Part shown: piece after piece, positions 52,200 through 60,084 of the stretch
How the letters are laid out: each line of letters starts with the position of its first letter
Numbering within the stretch: the stretch's first letter is position 1
Origin: Pyrobaculum oguniense TE7
GTDB taxonomy: Archaea > Thermoproteota > Thermoprotei > Thermoproteales > Thermoproteaceae
Direction of reading: 5' to 3'
NCBI GenBank assembly: GCA_000247545.1
Contig: CP003316.1
Location: 2,017,233 to 2,081,232 of the forward strand
DNA length: 64,000 nt
Notes under the pieces: model-generated
Told to the model about the DNA's origin: nothing
The model's database searches: none
Seen by the model: the letters and a program-made list of their open reading frames with translations, nothing else
Translations under genes and position numbers: made by a program

Positions 52200-52315
52200 A
52201 CGTGCCTAATGTTTTGCATTTATAACTCAGATCGTCTCTTCCGTCGTCACTTCTCCCACCATCGATCCCCTCATCACTGTACGTCACCTTTAATAAATGT
52301 GGTATTATATATGCT

Positions 52316-52663
52316 GTGGAGGACTCCAGAAAGAGGATAGAAGCCGCCGTAAGGGCTCTTGCCACAGACGTCTTGAACAAGTTTGAGAAAAAGAGGAAGA
52401 TAGACAGTGTCCAGGAACTCATAATACTAGCAACATATCTCAACATGCAGAAACTAGACGAAATGAGGGAAAGTATCGAGGGCGTGTTGAGGGCTTTCCA
52501 GCGCCTAGATGCCCTGATTGATGTGGTTAAAGAGTTGAAAAAGGCCTTAGATAACATGCCTAGAGACCGGTCTCCAGATGTGGCGAAGGCTCTAGACGAG
52601 GTCAGGGCAAAGCTCGACCAGATTATTGAAAAGCTCGAGACCTACACAGTAGAGGGCTACTAG
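52316..52663 (+). CDS. Small coiled-coil protein of unknown function
   Basis: The 115-residue charged helical protein has long heptad-like stretches (KRKIDSVQELIILATYLNMQ, VKELKKALDN, DEVRAKLDQIIEKLETY). There is no membrane segment, Cys or known motif. GTG 52316 has a TATA (ttaataaatg, 52290-52299) about 24 nt upstream. It is probably genuine from its composition and promoter, and is followed by the M28 peptidase gene, which has its own TATA. Confidence 0.6.
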   Translation: MEDSRKRIEAAVRALATDVLNKFEKKRKIDSVQELIILATYLNMQKLDEMRESIEGVLRAFQRLDALIDVVKELKKALDNMPRDRSPDVAKALDEVRAKLDQIIEKLETYTVEGY

Positions 52664-52689
52664 ATTTAAAGCCACCTGTCGTTTGCCCC

Positions 52690-54000
52690 GTGGCGGAGGT
52701 TTTTAGGAAATGCACCGCCTACAAGGATTTGACGGCTGGAAGCCCCAGGGAGAGGGAGTTTCTGCACTGGCTTCTTACATTTTTAGACACGCCAAGCGTC
52801 TGGTTCCACCTGTCCCCGGTGGAGGTCATGGCGTGGGAGGAGGCAGAGACTAGGCTCGAGGTGGGCGACGTGGCCCTCCCAGGCTTGGCCTTGCCCTACT
52901 CGAGGCCGGCGTCTGTGGAGGGGAGGCTAGTGCCCGTTGACGGGGAGGTGGAGGGAAATATCGCCGTGGCTAAGTTTCCCGAGGATGTTGACGACGCCAA
53001 GTACTTGGTTTTAGAAGCGGCGCGGAGGGGGGCACAAGCCGTCCTCTTCACTGGGAGGCCCCAGCGGCGTATTGCAATCTCCGGCGAACCCGGATTTAAG
53101 CTAGACTCGGCCCCCGCGCCCATACCAGCCGCCAGTTTCGAAGATTTGCAGGGCCACATAGGGAAGAGGGCCCGGCTTGTGATAGACGTAAATATGCAGA
53201 CCACGTACAGCTACAACCTCGTAGCTTTCAATAGTCTAGACAACACGCCGATGATATCTGCACATTGGGACCATTGGCTTGTAGGCGCCGCGGACAACTG
53301 CGCCGGGGTTGAGGCGGCTGTTCTGGCGTTTAGCGAGTTAGTCGCCGATGATGTGCCGATAGCCCTGGGGCTATTTACAGCAGAGGAGGGGGTAGCCCCC
53401 CACCTGCCGTCTTTCTACTGGGCGTGGGGGTCGCTCAACTACTTCAAAAGGTGGCAACCTACGCTTCTAGTTAACATTGACGTAGTTGGGGCCGGCACGC
53501 CGAGGATTTATGCAATGCCTTACCTGCACAGGTATTTGACGGGGTTGGGCCCCGTGGAGGATCCCATACCATATTTCGACAGTGTGCACCTCGAGAGGTG
53601 GGGGCTTCCCTCGGTAACGATATCGTCGCTGAGGGACGCATGGGGGATCTACCACAGCCCTCTAGACGCATACGCTGAGCCTGAGAGTATCCTATACGCG
53701 GCGGATTTGGCAAAAAGGATAGCCAAGATTAAGCCGACGCCTCCCGAAGTGTCGTTGCACGAGTACGGCATTCCGCACGTGTATAGCCCGTACGAGGCTT
53801 GGTCTATTGTGTACAACTATCTTGTGCTCTTCCGCGACTTTACGCACTCCGACATAGTCTACACCAATGTATTTAAATTTCTGAGAAGCGGTGCTGGGTA
53901 TCGCCGGATAGATCTACTCGGCGGCCCAACTCTCTGTGTGGAGGACTGCAAAAATGCTGTGGAGATTTATCGAGAGCTAGTTCTGCTTAGACTGCTCTAA
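52690..54000 (+). CDS. M28-family metallopeptidase with PA domain
   Basis: The 436-residue protein has a PA-like insert (VLEAARRGAQAVLFTGRPQR, about residues 100-120). It is followed by a di-zinc M28 peptidase core: ISAHWDHW (His-x-Asp), GAADNCAGVEAAVLAF (bridging Asp), FTAEEG (catalytic Glu-Glu), NIDVVG (Asp) and YHSPLDAYAE (His). No signal peptide is visible, so it probably works in the cytoplasm as an aminopeptidase. GTG 52690 has a TATA (gatttaaag, 52663-52671). The end overlaps convergent coaD by 24 bases. Confidence 0.85.
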   Translation: MAEVFRKCTAYKDLTAGSPREREFLHWLLTFLDTPSVWFHLSPVEVMAWEEAETRLEVGDVALPGLALPYSRPASVEGRLVPVDGEVEGNIAVAKFPEDVDDAKYLVLEAARRGAQAVLFTGRPQRRIAISGEPGFKLDSAPAPIPAASFEDLQGHIGKRARLVIDVNMQTTYSYNLVAFNSLDNTPMISAHWDHWLVGAADNCAGVEAAVLAFSELVADDVPIALGLFTAEEGVAPHLPSFYWAWGSLNYFKRWQPTLLVNIDVVGAGTPRIYAMPYLHRYLTGLGPVEDPIPYFDSVHLERWGLPSVTISSLRDAWGIYHSPLDAYAEPESILYAADLAKRIAKIKPTPPEVSLHEYGIPHVYSPYEAWSIVYNYLVLFRDFTHSDIVYTNVFKFLRSGAGYRRIDLLGGPTLCVEDCKNAVEIYRELVLLRLL

Positions 54001-54438
54001 GACCCTCCTGATGTACGTGGACGAGAGGATGTGACCGAAGCCGTCTCTCACTGTCGAAATTACAACCACCTCCATCGGCCTTAGCCCCCTCTTCGCCCTC
54101 TCGTCATTTATCTGGAGGGCCCGCGGGGCTGTTTCTATACTCGCCACTATGGCCTCCAACCTCGGGTCGGAGACCGCTGGCCCGAAGGGGTCGTTGATCT
54201 CCGCGTAGGTTACCTCTCGTTCAGGCGCGATAGAGGCCATGAGGGTGCGGAGGTTCGCCAACCTCACAGCGAAGGGTTTGACTTTGTATTGCTTATACGT
54301 GGAGGCGAAGGCGTCGCTGGTAAGCCCGATAAGCACCTTCTCGCCTATTATGGCGGCTGTGGCAAGCAACTTGACGTGGCCCGAGTGAAGCGTGTCAAAA
54401 GTACCTCCGAGGACAACGTTGCCGAATTTCAGCTTCAT
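53977..54438 (-). CDS. coaD: Archaeal phosphopantetheine adenylyltransferase
   Basis: It transfers AMP to 4'-phosphopantetheine in coenzyme A synthesis. The nucleotidyltransferase signature VVLGGTFDTLHSGH (T/H-x-G-H) is at the N-terminus, with the KPFAVRLANLR segment and the terminal ILSSTYIRRVL matching the ISST-x-I/L-R motif. At 153 residues its length is normal. ATG 54438 was chosen; the longer frame to 54819 is antisense to thg1. A TATA shared with thg1 lies 23 nt upstream. Confidence 0.93.
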   Translation of the reverse strand: MKLKFGNVVLGGTFDTLHSGHVKLLATAAIIGEKVLIGLTSDAFASTYKQYKVKPFAVRLANLRTLMASIAPEREVTYAEINDPFGPAVSDPRLEAIVASIETAPRALQINDERAKRGLRPMEVVVISTVRDGFGHILSSTYIRRVLEQSKQN

Positions 54439-54454
54439 AACAGCGATGTAGCAT

Positions 54455-54467
54455 AATTTATTTAAAG
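54455..54467. promoter_or_regulatory. Shared bidirectional TATA element, coaD / thg1
   Basis: The sequence aatttatttaaag is centred at 54461, 23 nt from ATG 54438 (minus) and 18 nt from GTG 54479 (plus). It is a single AT-rich core in a 40-base gap. Confidence 0.5.
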
Positions 54468-54478
54468 TAGTTAGTCGT

Positions 54479-55117
54479 GTGGACTCCCTTAGGAGACTAC
54501 TAGCAGAAAACCCCCGCGTGTTAGAAATGCGATATAGAGAGAGGGAGGTCGTCTGCGAGCCGGCCTCGCCTCCGTTCGCCGTGCGGCTAGACGGCGTGGG
54601 TTTTGGCTCGAGGCTGAGAGATTTTCCCCACCCGCGGAGCCGGCTCGTCCACAACGCGTTGGTAGAAGTAGCCAGGGCCCTCGCCCAGACATACGGGGCT
54701 GACTTCGTCCACGTGGTCAGCGACGAGATAAACCTATTTTTCCACAGACTACCGCCGTACGGAGGTAGGACTTTCAAAATCATCAGCGTCTTGGCCGGCC
54801 ACGCCTCGGCTGAGGCCACAGCGTTGCTGGGCCGCCCCCTTTACTTCGATGGGAGGGTGGTAAAGCTCCGCGACTTGTGCGATGCGGCCACTTACTTCCT
54901 CTTCCGGGCCAGGGTCGGGTTAAATAACTACGCCGTCCAAATCGCGAGGGGCATGGGCCTACTACGCGAGCGAACGCCGCCTATTGGGGAGGTTGTTGCG
55001 AAGATTAAAATTGACGACTACGAACTTGCCTGGGGGGCTTTTCTCGAAAAAGAGAGGGGGTATAGGAAAGAGGTGGATGTGTGCAACGCCCTCTCTTCTC
55101 TGTGCAACGTCTGCTAG
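54479..55117 (+). CDS. thg1: Thg1-like tRNA-His guanylyltransferase / 3'-5' polymerase
   Basis: This Thg1-superfamily enzyme adds nucleotides in the 3'-5' direction, either G-1 on tRNA-His or repair of 5'-truncated tRNAs. Motifs are FAVRLDGVGFGSRL (first metal Asp), VHNALVEVARALAQ and VHVVSDEINLFF (S-D-E, second metal Asp), with RTFKIISVLAGHASAEATAL in the palm. At 212 residues it is like the short archaeal forms. It overlaps the M32 peptidase gene by 4 bases (convergent). Confidence 0.88.
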   Translation: MDSLRRLLAENPRVLEMRYREREVVCEPASPPFAVRLDGVGFGSRLRDFPHPRSRLVHNALVEVARALAQTYGADFVHVVSDEINLFFHRLPPYGGRTFKIISVLAGHASAEATALLGRPLYFDGRVVKLRDLCDAATYFLFRARVGLNNYAVQIARGMGLLRERTPPIGEVVAKIKIDDYELAWGAFLEKERGYRKEVDVCNALSSLCNVC

Positions 55118-56586
55118 CGATACTTCTCCTCGAGATATTTCACCAAGTATTCGGCGTTGTAGGTGTCGCCGAAGCTTCTCACCAGTAGCTCCTTAGGCGG
55201 GTACACGCTCCCCCATTTATGTACTTTTTCTCTGAGATACTCCTTCACAGCGGCTATGTTGCCCTCGGCTATGAGCTCCCTCACTCTCCCGTGCTTATAG
55301 TAAATCATTGCGGCGACGACGTTGCCCAGTGTGTAGGTTGGGAAGTATCCAATAGAGCCGTGGCTCCAGTGGATATCTTGGAGGACCCCCTCCGCGTCGT
55401 TTTTAGGCCTTACGCCGAGAAGACGGTCCATTTCGTTATTCCAAAGCTCTGGGAGCTCCTTCACCTTCACCTCGCCGGTAATCATCAACCGCTCTAGCCT
55501 GTACCGCAGGAGTATGTGGAGATTGTAGGTAACCTCGTCGGCCTCTGTTCGGATTAGGCTTGGCCTAACCGTGTTGAAGTAGTAGAACAAGTCCTCGTCT
55601 GTGTATTTGGCCAAATCTAGGTGTTTACGCAGAATCGGCGACATCTTGGCCACGAACTCCCTGCTTCTGCCCACTACGTTTTCGAAAAATCTCGACTGGC
55701 TCTCGTGTATGCCCAGCGACACGCCGTTGCCGACGGGCGTCATGGCGAGGGACTCGTCGATGTTCAGCTCGTATAGGGCATGACCGTATTCATGAAGCGC
55801 CGAGAACAAGGGCTCTTTGAAATCAACCCCCCTGTACCTCACGGTAATTCTCACGTCGAACGGAGTAGTTATGCCTATGGTAAACGGGTGAGGCGATACG
55901 TCTATCCTAAACCGGGTTTTAGGATAGCCCACCAATTCCAACACCTCCACTATCGCGGTCTCCATTTTCGACCTCTCGTAGGGGACCTCCTCGAGCGGGT
56001 GTTTCTTAGGCCAACCCGCCGCTTCCAGCTTGTTTAGAAGTTTTCTAATCCCCGGCTCGAGCACAGAAAACACCGCCTCTACGTCTCTAGAGGTGAGCCC
56101 CTCTTCATATAGGTCGAGCAGTGCGTCGTATGGGTGCTCTTCGTAGCCGAGCTTATCTGCGATAATCCTGGAGAGCTCCACTATCTTTTCCAAATGTGGG
56201 GCAAATATGTCGAACTTCGCCTTCTCCTTGGCGTTTCTCCACACCACAAAGGCCTCCGAAGTCACCTTGGCGAACTCCTTCACGATCTCAGGCGGCACCC
56301 TCTGGTAGAATTTGAGATCTCTTTTTAAAACCCTCACTATGCCTCTCTCCACGTCTGTGAGGTCCTTCTCTTCCTCGGCCTTCTCCACCAGCTTGACGAA
56401 CTTCTCGTCAAGCATAAAACGCTGGATTAACTGGGCGATCTCGGCCCTTGCGGCGGCCCTCCCCTTGATCCCCTCCTCCGGCATGTAAGTCTCACTGTCC
56501 CACCCCATAACCGACTGCGCGTGGCCAAGCGCCCATATAACGCGGTAGTGTTCTAAAATCTGCTTTACTGTATCAGACCTTATCAT
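55114..56586 (-). CDS. M32-family carboxypeptidase (Taq type)
   Basis: This thermostable metallocarboxypeptidase has the zinc motif SALHEYGHALYE (HExxH), the downstream IHESQSRFFENVVGRS (third ligand Glu) and DVSPHPFTIG, all family hallmarks. The length of 490 residues is standard. It probably trims peptides in the cytoplasm. ATG 56586 is followed directly by the family's N-terminal helix (LEHYRVIWALGHAQSVMGWD). It ends 4 bases inside thg1 in a convergent overlap. Confidence 0.95.
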   Translation of the reverse strand: MIRSDTVKQILEHYRVIWALGHAQSVMGWDSETYMPEEGIKGRAAARAEIAQLIQRFMLDEKFVKLVEKAEEEKDLTDVERGIVRVLKRDLKFYQRVPPEIVKEFAKVTSEAFVVWRNAKEKAKFDIFAPHLEKIVELSRIIADKLGYEEHPYDALLDLYEEGLTSRDVEAVFSVLEPGIRKLLNKLEAAGWPKKHPLEEVPYERSKMETAIVEVLELVGYPKTRFRIDVSPHPFTIGITTPFDVRITVRYRGVDFKEPLFSALHEYGHALYELNIDESLAMTPVGNGVSLGIHESQSRFFENVVGRSREFVAKMSPILRKHLDLAKYTDEDLFYYFNTVRPSLIRTEADEVTYNLHILLRYRLERLMITGEVKVKELPELWNNEMDRLLGVRPKNDAEGVLQDIHWSHGSIGYFPTYTLGNVVAAMIYYKHGRVRELIAEGNIAAVKEYLREKVHKWGSVYPPKELLVRSFGDTYNAEYLVKYLEEKYR

Positions 56587-56615
56587 AACGAAAAGATCTT
56601 GTTCCTATATAACGA

Positions 56616-57401
56616 TTAGTCTACAGGTACCAACTCGACGTACCTCCTAGAGGGTATGTTGTTAAGCTCCATTAAAAGCTCGCGAACCGTTATGTCCGGC
56701 CTCTCCGCTAGTATCTTCCGGGCAAGCTCCACCTTTTCCGTGCAGTACGCGGAGACTATGTCTTCGACCTCGTCTTCCGGTATCACGTCTGGGAGCTGGA
56801 CGGTTATGTGCATGAAGAAGTTGCCGAGCGGCGGGATGCGCTCTACGATTTTTTCGTACACCTCAGGTAGCATTGTAACTAGGAAAGAGGCATTGGAAAG
56901 GTGCATGTTTCTCACCCTGTGTAAGATGTAGGCCACTTCGAAAAATTTCGGATCCTCCGCCGAGGGCAGTAGCTCATCTAGCACAATGGTGGTTCTCCCA
57001 CCTGCCAGTTCTAGAGCTGATCTCAGCGTCCACGCAGGGTCACCCCGGGCTAGTGATAGGAGCCCCTCATAGCCGAACTTCCGGTAGACCTCAACAAGCC
57101 TATTTTTTGCTCCTTTGTCCCAGTACCTCGACAGAAGGCGCCACGTCACGATGGCCACTACGTTGGGCATAGTCCTCTCCCCCACCTCTGTGAGGTCTAC
57201 GTATATGCAGTTTGTTCTTTTGCACACCTCGTAGGCTACTTGGGACTTCCCCATCCCAGCTCTGCCTAGTAGTATGGCCATTGGAAACGCCGAGGTGAGT
57301 TTCACCAAGGTTTCCACCGCCCTTAGCCAAGACTTGCCTGCAAGTTTGTAGGATTCCCCAGCTACTGGCCACTTGGGTATGGTGCAACCATTTACACCCA
57401 C
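56616..57401 (-). CDS. Archaeal P-loop ATPase (AAA/STAND-like)
   Basis: The protein of about 261 residues has Walker A MAILLGRAGMGKSQVAYEV, Walker B TTIVLDELLPS and a later ASFLVTMLPEVYEK sensor-like region, with a C-terminal helical part. It resembles the ATPase family common in Thermoproteales and Sulfolobales, with no defined role. GTG 57401 is about 23 nt from the TATA within the direct repeat 57415-57430, so it is preferred over GTG 57410. It differs from the broken ATPase at 23467-24476. Confidence 0.7.
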   Translation of the reverse strand: MGVNGCTIPKWPVAGESYKLAGKSWLRAVETLVKLTSAFPMAILLGRAGMGKSQVAYEVCKRTNCIYVDLTEVGERTMPNVVAIVTWRLLSRYWDKGAKNRLVEVYRKFGYEGLLSLARGDPAWTLRSALELAGGRTTIVLDELLPSAEDPKFFEVAYILHRVRNMHLSNASFLVTMLPEVYEKIVERIPPLGNFFMHITVQLPDVIPEDEVEDIVSAYCTEKVELARKILAERPDITVRELLMELNNIPSRRYVELVPVD

Positions 57402-57414
57402 GATACTCACGCCG

Positions 57415-57430
57415 TGTGTTTAAATAAGGG
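57415..57430. repeat. 16-bp direct repeat, left copy (carries the ATPase TATA)
   Basis: The sequence tgtgtttaaataaggg is identical to 57740-57755, 325 bases away. The AT core acts as a TATA for the minus-strand ATPase gene. The two copies flank decayed sequence, as a target-site duplication or recombination scar would. Confidence 0.6.
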
Positions 57431-57739
57431 GGTGCCATATGCCACTAATACTATGCAATTTCCACCACATGAGAAGCTGTTATAATGTAAAGAAATACGT
57501 GAAGGAATGGGTAAAGGAGACCCGGATTGAGCATGTGGTGTGAGGAGACAAAGCCACCGTCTTTTTCAAAGAAAGGAAGTGAGATCGCTCGTAAAACCTA
57601 CTCGCCTTAGTCAAGTACATAGGAGTTGGCTGGGAGCAGATGGTACGCAGAGGTAATGGGCGAGAAGGGGAAATCTTGATACCTCAAAAACGGCCAATCA
57701 GTGGAGACTAACTTGATATGCCTTTCACGATGGGGGCCC
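57431..57739 (+). pseudogene. Decayed coding insert between 16-bp repeats
   Basis: A plus-strand frame reads YNVKKYVKEWVKETRIEHVV, stop, GDKATVFFKERK, stop, and later LLALVKYIGVGWEQMVRRG and GEILIPQKRPISGD. It is protein-like but interrupted by stops near 57540, 57583 and 57595, with no start signal. I do not recognise the family. It is probably an old insertion that has degenerated. Confidence 0.4.
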
Positions 57740-57755
57740 TGTGTTTAAATAAGGG
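57740..57755. repeat. 16-bp direct repeat, right copy
   Basis: The copy is identical to 57415-57430. It lies 4 bases before the 3' end of the gene at 57759-58256 and has no gene start at TATA distance. Confidence 0.6.
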
Positions 57756-57758
57756 AGC

Positions 57759-58256
57759 TTAATAGTACACCACCTCTGCCACGGAGTTTTTAACAACTCT
57801 CTTGATGTAGCCATATTTCTTTGCCCCTATCTGTATTTTCAGATCCCCGCCCTCTAGCAATATGTACGCCCCCTTCTTGGTCTGGATTAGATCTTGGAGC
57901 CTTCTTACAAACTCCTCCTCCTCTATGCCCAACTCTCTCATGACCGCGTTTTTAACCTCCACCAGTTTGGCATAGCCGCTTGCCCCCGCCAAGCTGTCGA
58001 TAGCCCTGTTTAAGACCTCTTCAAACCTCTCAGGAGAGGCGGCTTGTTGCCTTGGGGGCGCCTCTTTCTTCTGCGTGTGCAACCTCGACAAGACGTAGTA
58101 GAAGAAGTTCTCCATGTCAATAAGGTATCTGAAGCCGGGCCCCACTTTCACCACCTCAGCCTTGAGCGCCGTTAGGATCTCCTCGGGGCTGACTCCGAGC
58201 TTCTCGGCGAATCTATCAAAATCCGACTTGCGCACCGAGAATTTTAGCTCGTCCAC
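57759..58256 (-). CDS. Conserved-looking helical protein, unknown function
   Basis: The 165-residue protein has an N-terminal helix-turn-helix-like segment (DFDRFAEKLGVSPEEILTAL), a linker (KKEAPPRQQAASP), and a second helical segment with LVEVKNAVMRELGIEEEEFV. It ends in a beta-rich tail (AYILLEGGDLKIQIGAKKYG). This resembles two winged-helix units joined by a linker, but no family is certain. GTG 58256 is exactly 23 nt from the TATA shared with the endonuclease III gene. Confidence 0.6.
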   Translation of the reverse strand: MDELKFSVRKSDFDRFAEKLGVSPEEILTALKAEVVKVGPGFRYLIDMENFFYYVLSRLHTQKKEAPPRQQAASPERFEEVLNRAIDSLAGASGYAKLVEVKNAVMRELGIEEEEFVRRLQDLIQTKKGAYILLEGGDLKIQIGAKKYGYIKRVVKNSVAEVVYY

Positions 58257-58272
58257 TACATCACTGCGTGAG

Positions 58273-58283
58273 AGATATATAAG
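58273..58283. promoter_or_regulatory. Shared bidirectional TATA element, 58256 gene / endonuclease III
   Basis: The sequence agatatataag is centred at 58279, 23 nt from GTG 58256 (minus) and 23 nt from ATG 58302 (plus). It is the only TATA in the gap. Confidence 0.65.
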
Positions 58284-58301
58284 ACCTTGAGATAGGTTGG
58301 C

Positions 58302-58958
58302 ATGTCAGAGTTCGTAGAGCTCGTAGATAGGTACGTGAGGCTGAGGCTAGAGGAGTTCATAGCCCCAGTGGTGTGGAGAGAGGGCGGCAACCTTTTTGAG
58401 ACGTTAGTGGCGGTTGTTCTAAGCCAAAACACGTCGGATAAAAACGCCTTTAAGGCATTTCAGAATTTAAAAAAGAGGCTAGGTAGCATAACCCCGGAGT
58501 CTCTTCGCGGCATATCCCTGGGGGAGCTTGAGGAGCTTATTAAACCCGCCGGTATGTATAGGCAGAGGGCGCGCTATCTGAAAGCCTTGGCCGATGCCTT
58601 TATTACGCTAGAGATTACTCCGGAGAAGTTGGTGAAGATGGGCGCTGACGCGGCTAGGAAGCTACTGATGGGCTTACCAGGTGTTGGGAGGAAGACCGCA
58701 GACGTCGTGTTGGTCAACCTAGGCCTACCTGCCTTCCCTGTAGACACCCATATTACGAGAATAGCCAAGAGGTGGGGCGTGGGTAGTAGGTACGAGGACA
58801 TTAGCAGGTGGTTTATGGAACAGCTGCAAAAAGAACGTTGCCTTGAGTTCCACTTGAAACTTATTCAATTCGGCAGAGATATTTGCAAAGCCAGAAAGCC
58901 AAGATGTGAGGAGTGCCCAATAGGGGAGAGGTGCCCCTCTTTTAAAGGCCGAGGGTAG
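58302..58958 (+). CDS. nth: Endonuclease III (DNA glycosylase/AP lyase)
   Basis: This HhH-GPD base-excision repair enzyme acts on oxidised pyrimidines. The helix-hairpin-helix LMGLPGVGRKTADVVLVN carries the catalytic Lys, and AFPVDTHITRIAKRWG carries the catalytic Asp. The C-terminal [4Fe-4S] cluster has Cys in CKARKPRCEECPIGERC, with the usual C-x6-C-x2-C-x5-C spacing. At 218 residues its length is normal. Some Thermoproteales members of this family act on G:T mismatches (MIG type), which cannot be excluded here. Confidence 0.95.
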   Translation: MSEFVELVDRYVRLRLEEFIAPVVWREGGNLFETLVAVVLSQNTSDKNAFKAFQNLKKRLGSITPESLRGISLGELEELIKPAGMYRQRARYLKALADAFITLEITPEKLVKMGADAARKLLMGLPGVGRKTADVVLVNLGLPAFPVDTHITRIAKRWGVGSRYEDISRWFMEQLQKERCLEFHLKLIQFGRDICKARKPRCEECPIGERCPSFKGRG

Positions 58959-59042
58959 AGGCGTCAGCCGGCAGGTCACCGGTCATCTAGTCGCCACCTG
59001 CATTGGAACATCACTATTTATATTGTACATCCACACGTTTTT

Positions 59043-59432
59043 ATGCCTAAAGCCGTCATAATGCTTTCAGACAATGACGTGGCTAGGGCGTACCACGCGC
59101 TGGTGGTGGCGCTTTCTGCGAGGGCTCTGGGATACGACGTACATCTCTTCGCCACTGGCCTAGGCTCCTTGGTTTTCAGCAGACGCCCCAAGACTAGGCT
59201 AATAGGCTTGCCTTTCTTCGCCTCTCTGTACATAAAGTGGAAGTTGCGCAGGCTCGGCGCCAAGAGCCTCGAGGAGTTGGCCGCCGAGTGTATAAAAAAC
59301 GGAGTAAAGATCTATGTGGACGAGCCCGTGGCGAAAATGCTTGGCGTAAAGCCGAGGGAGGGGGTCGAAATGGCCGGGTCGCTCACCTTCCTCTCCCTCG
59401 CTAGAGATGCCGAGTTGGTCCTGACTTTCTAA
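59043..59432 (+). CDS. DsrE-family protein
   Basis: The 129-residue protein has the DsrE/DsrF fold pattern: KAVIMLSDNDVARAYHALVV at the start, then GYDVHLFATGLG, and a later ECIKNGVKIYVDEPVAKML, with a final helix. DsrE-like proteins relay sulfur or bind small molecules, often beside TusA. One Cys (ECIKNG) could be the sulfur carrier. ATG 59043 has a TATA (ctatttatatt, 59014-59024) about 23 nt upstream. It overlaps the convergent TusA-like gene by 32 bases. Confidence 0.75.
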   Translation: MPKAVIMLSDNDVARAYHALVVALSARALGYDVHLFATGLGSLVFSRRPKTRLIGLPFFASLYIKWKLRRLGAKSLEELAAECIKNGVKIYVDEPVAKMLGVKPREGVEMAGSLTFLSLARDAELVLTF

Positions 59433-59634
59433 CCGCCACTTCCACCACATCTCCCAGGTCATTAATCTTTATTACCTCTAGGTTCAGGAGCGGCGCAGAG
59501 TTCTTCAAGTCATTAACTACGTATTTCCACGTGCTTACTATAAGCGCCTCTTCGCCCTCTTTTAGCTCAGCGGCGGCCCTCGCCAGCACCATCCCGAGCT
59601 CGGGGCAAGGCCCCTTGACCTCGTACTTCCTCAT
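59401..59634 (-). CDS. TusA/SirA-like sulfur-carrier protein
   Basis: The 77-residue protein has YEVKGPCPELGMVLARAAAE, where CPE takes the place of the CP-x-P motif that carries persulfide in TusA, followed by ELKEGEEALIVSTWKYVVND (strand and helix of the fold). It overlaps the peroxiredoxin gene by 4 bases (ATGA) and so is co-transcribed with it. Together with the convergent DsrE gene it suggests a small sulfur-trafficking group. Confidence 0.75.
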   Translation of the reverse strand: MRKYEVKGPCPELGMVLARAAAELKEGEEALIVSTWKYVVNDLKNSAPLLNLEVIKINDLGDVVEVAVRKSGPTRHL

Positions 59635-60044
59635 TTAGCCAGCTCCAGGGCTTTATCGGCGTGTTGGTCCGCGGACTTAAGCCCTTTCAATACGTGGACA
59701 ACCTCGCCGTTGTTCAGTATGTAGGTAACTCTCTCGGCAGTGCCAGTCGGCCTTAATATGCCCAACTGTGAGGAGAGCCTTCCATCTTTGTCGCTGAGTA
59801 GTTTGAACTTTACGCCGTACTTCTCGGCGAATTTCTTCAAGGTCTCTACGCTGTCTGTAGACACGCCGAATACCTCGTAGCCCCTTTCCGCGAATTTTTC
59901 ATACAGCTCGTTGAAGCGGATTGTCTCTCTGGTGCAACCCTGGGTAAAGGCCTTGGGGAAGAAGTACACCACAGCCTTAGGCGCCTTAGCCGGCGATATC
60001 TGCTCGCCAGTGTGCGCCGTTAGCTCAACATCTGGAAATTTCAT
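59631..60044 (-). CDS. Peroxiredoxin (Bcp/PrxQ type)
   Basis: This thiol peroxidase of 137 residues has KFPDVELTAHTGEQISPAKA, VVYFFPKAFTQGCTRETIRF with the peroxidatic Cys, and YEVFGVSTDSVETLKKFAEK. The common PrxQ resolving Cys five residues on is absent, so it would act as a 1-Cys enzyme or use a partner. TQGC replaces the usual TPGC. The frame runs to 60203, but ATG 60044 is family-like and 21 nt from a TATA shared with the divergent transporter gene. Confidence 0.9.
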   Translation of the reverse strand: MKFPDVELTAHTGEQISPAKAPKAVVYFFPKAFTQGCTRETIRFNELYEKFAERGYEVFGVSTDSVETLKKFAEKYGVKFKLLSDKDGRLSSQLGILRPTGTAERVTYILNNGEVVHVLKGLKSADQHADKALELAK

Positions 60045-60059
60045 GCCAATCCCGAGTTG

Positions 60060-60070
60060 TATAAATAAAG
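60060..60070. promoter_or_regulatory. Shared bidirectional TATA element, peroxiredoxin / EamA transporter
   Basis: The sequence tataaataaag is centred at 60065, 21 nt from ATG 60044 (minus) and 20 nt from GTG 60085 (plus). Confidence 0.55.
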
Positions 60071-60084
60071 ATTTAGTTTGATCC

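Noticed and set aside
54439-54819. Upstream extension of the coaD frame
   Set aside because: It is antisense to thg1 and lacks the nucleotidyltransferase N-terminus; ATG 54438 is supported by a TATA.
58960-59016. Minus-strand C/D-like boxes (GTGATGT ... CTGA, 51 nt) next to the endonuclease III end
   Set aside because: The C' and D' boxes are poor, and the only TATA lies on top of the C box and fits the plus-strand DsrE gene instead.
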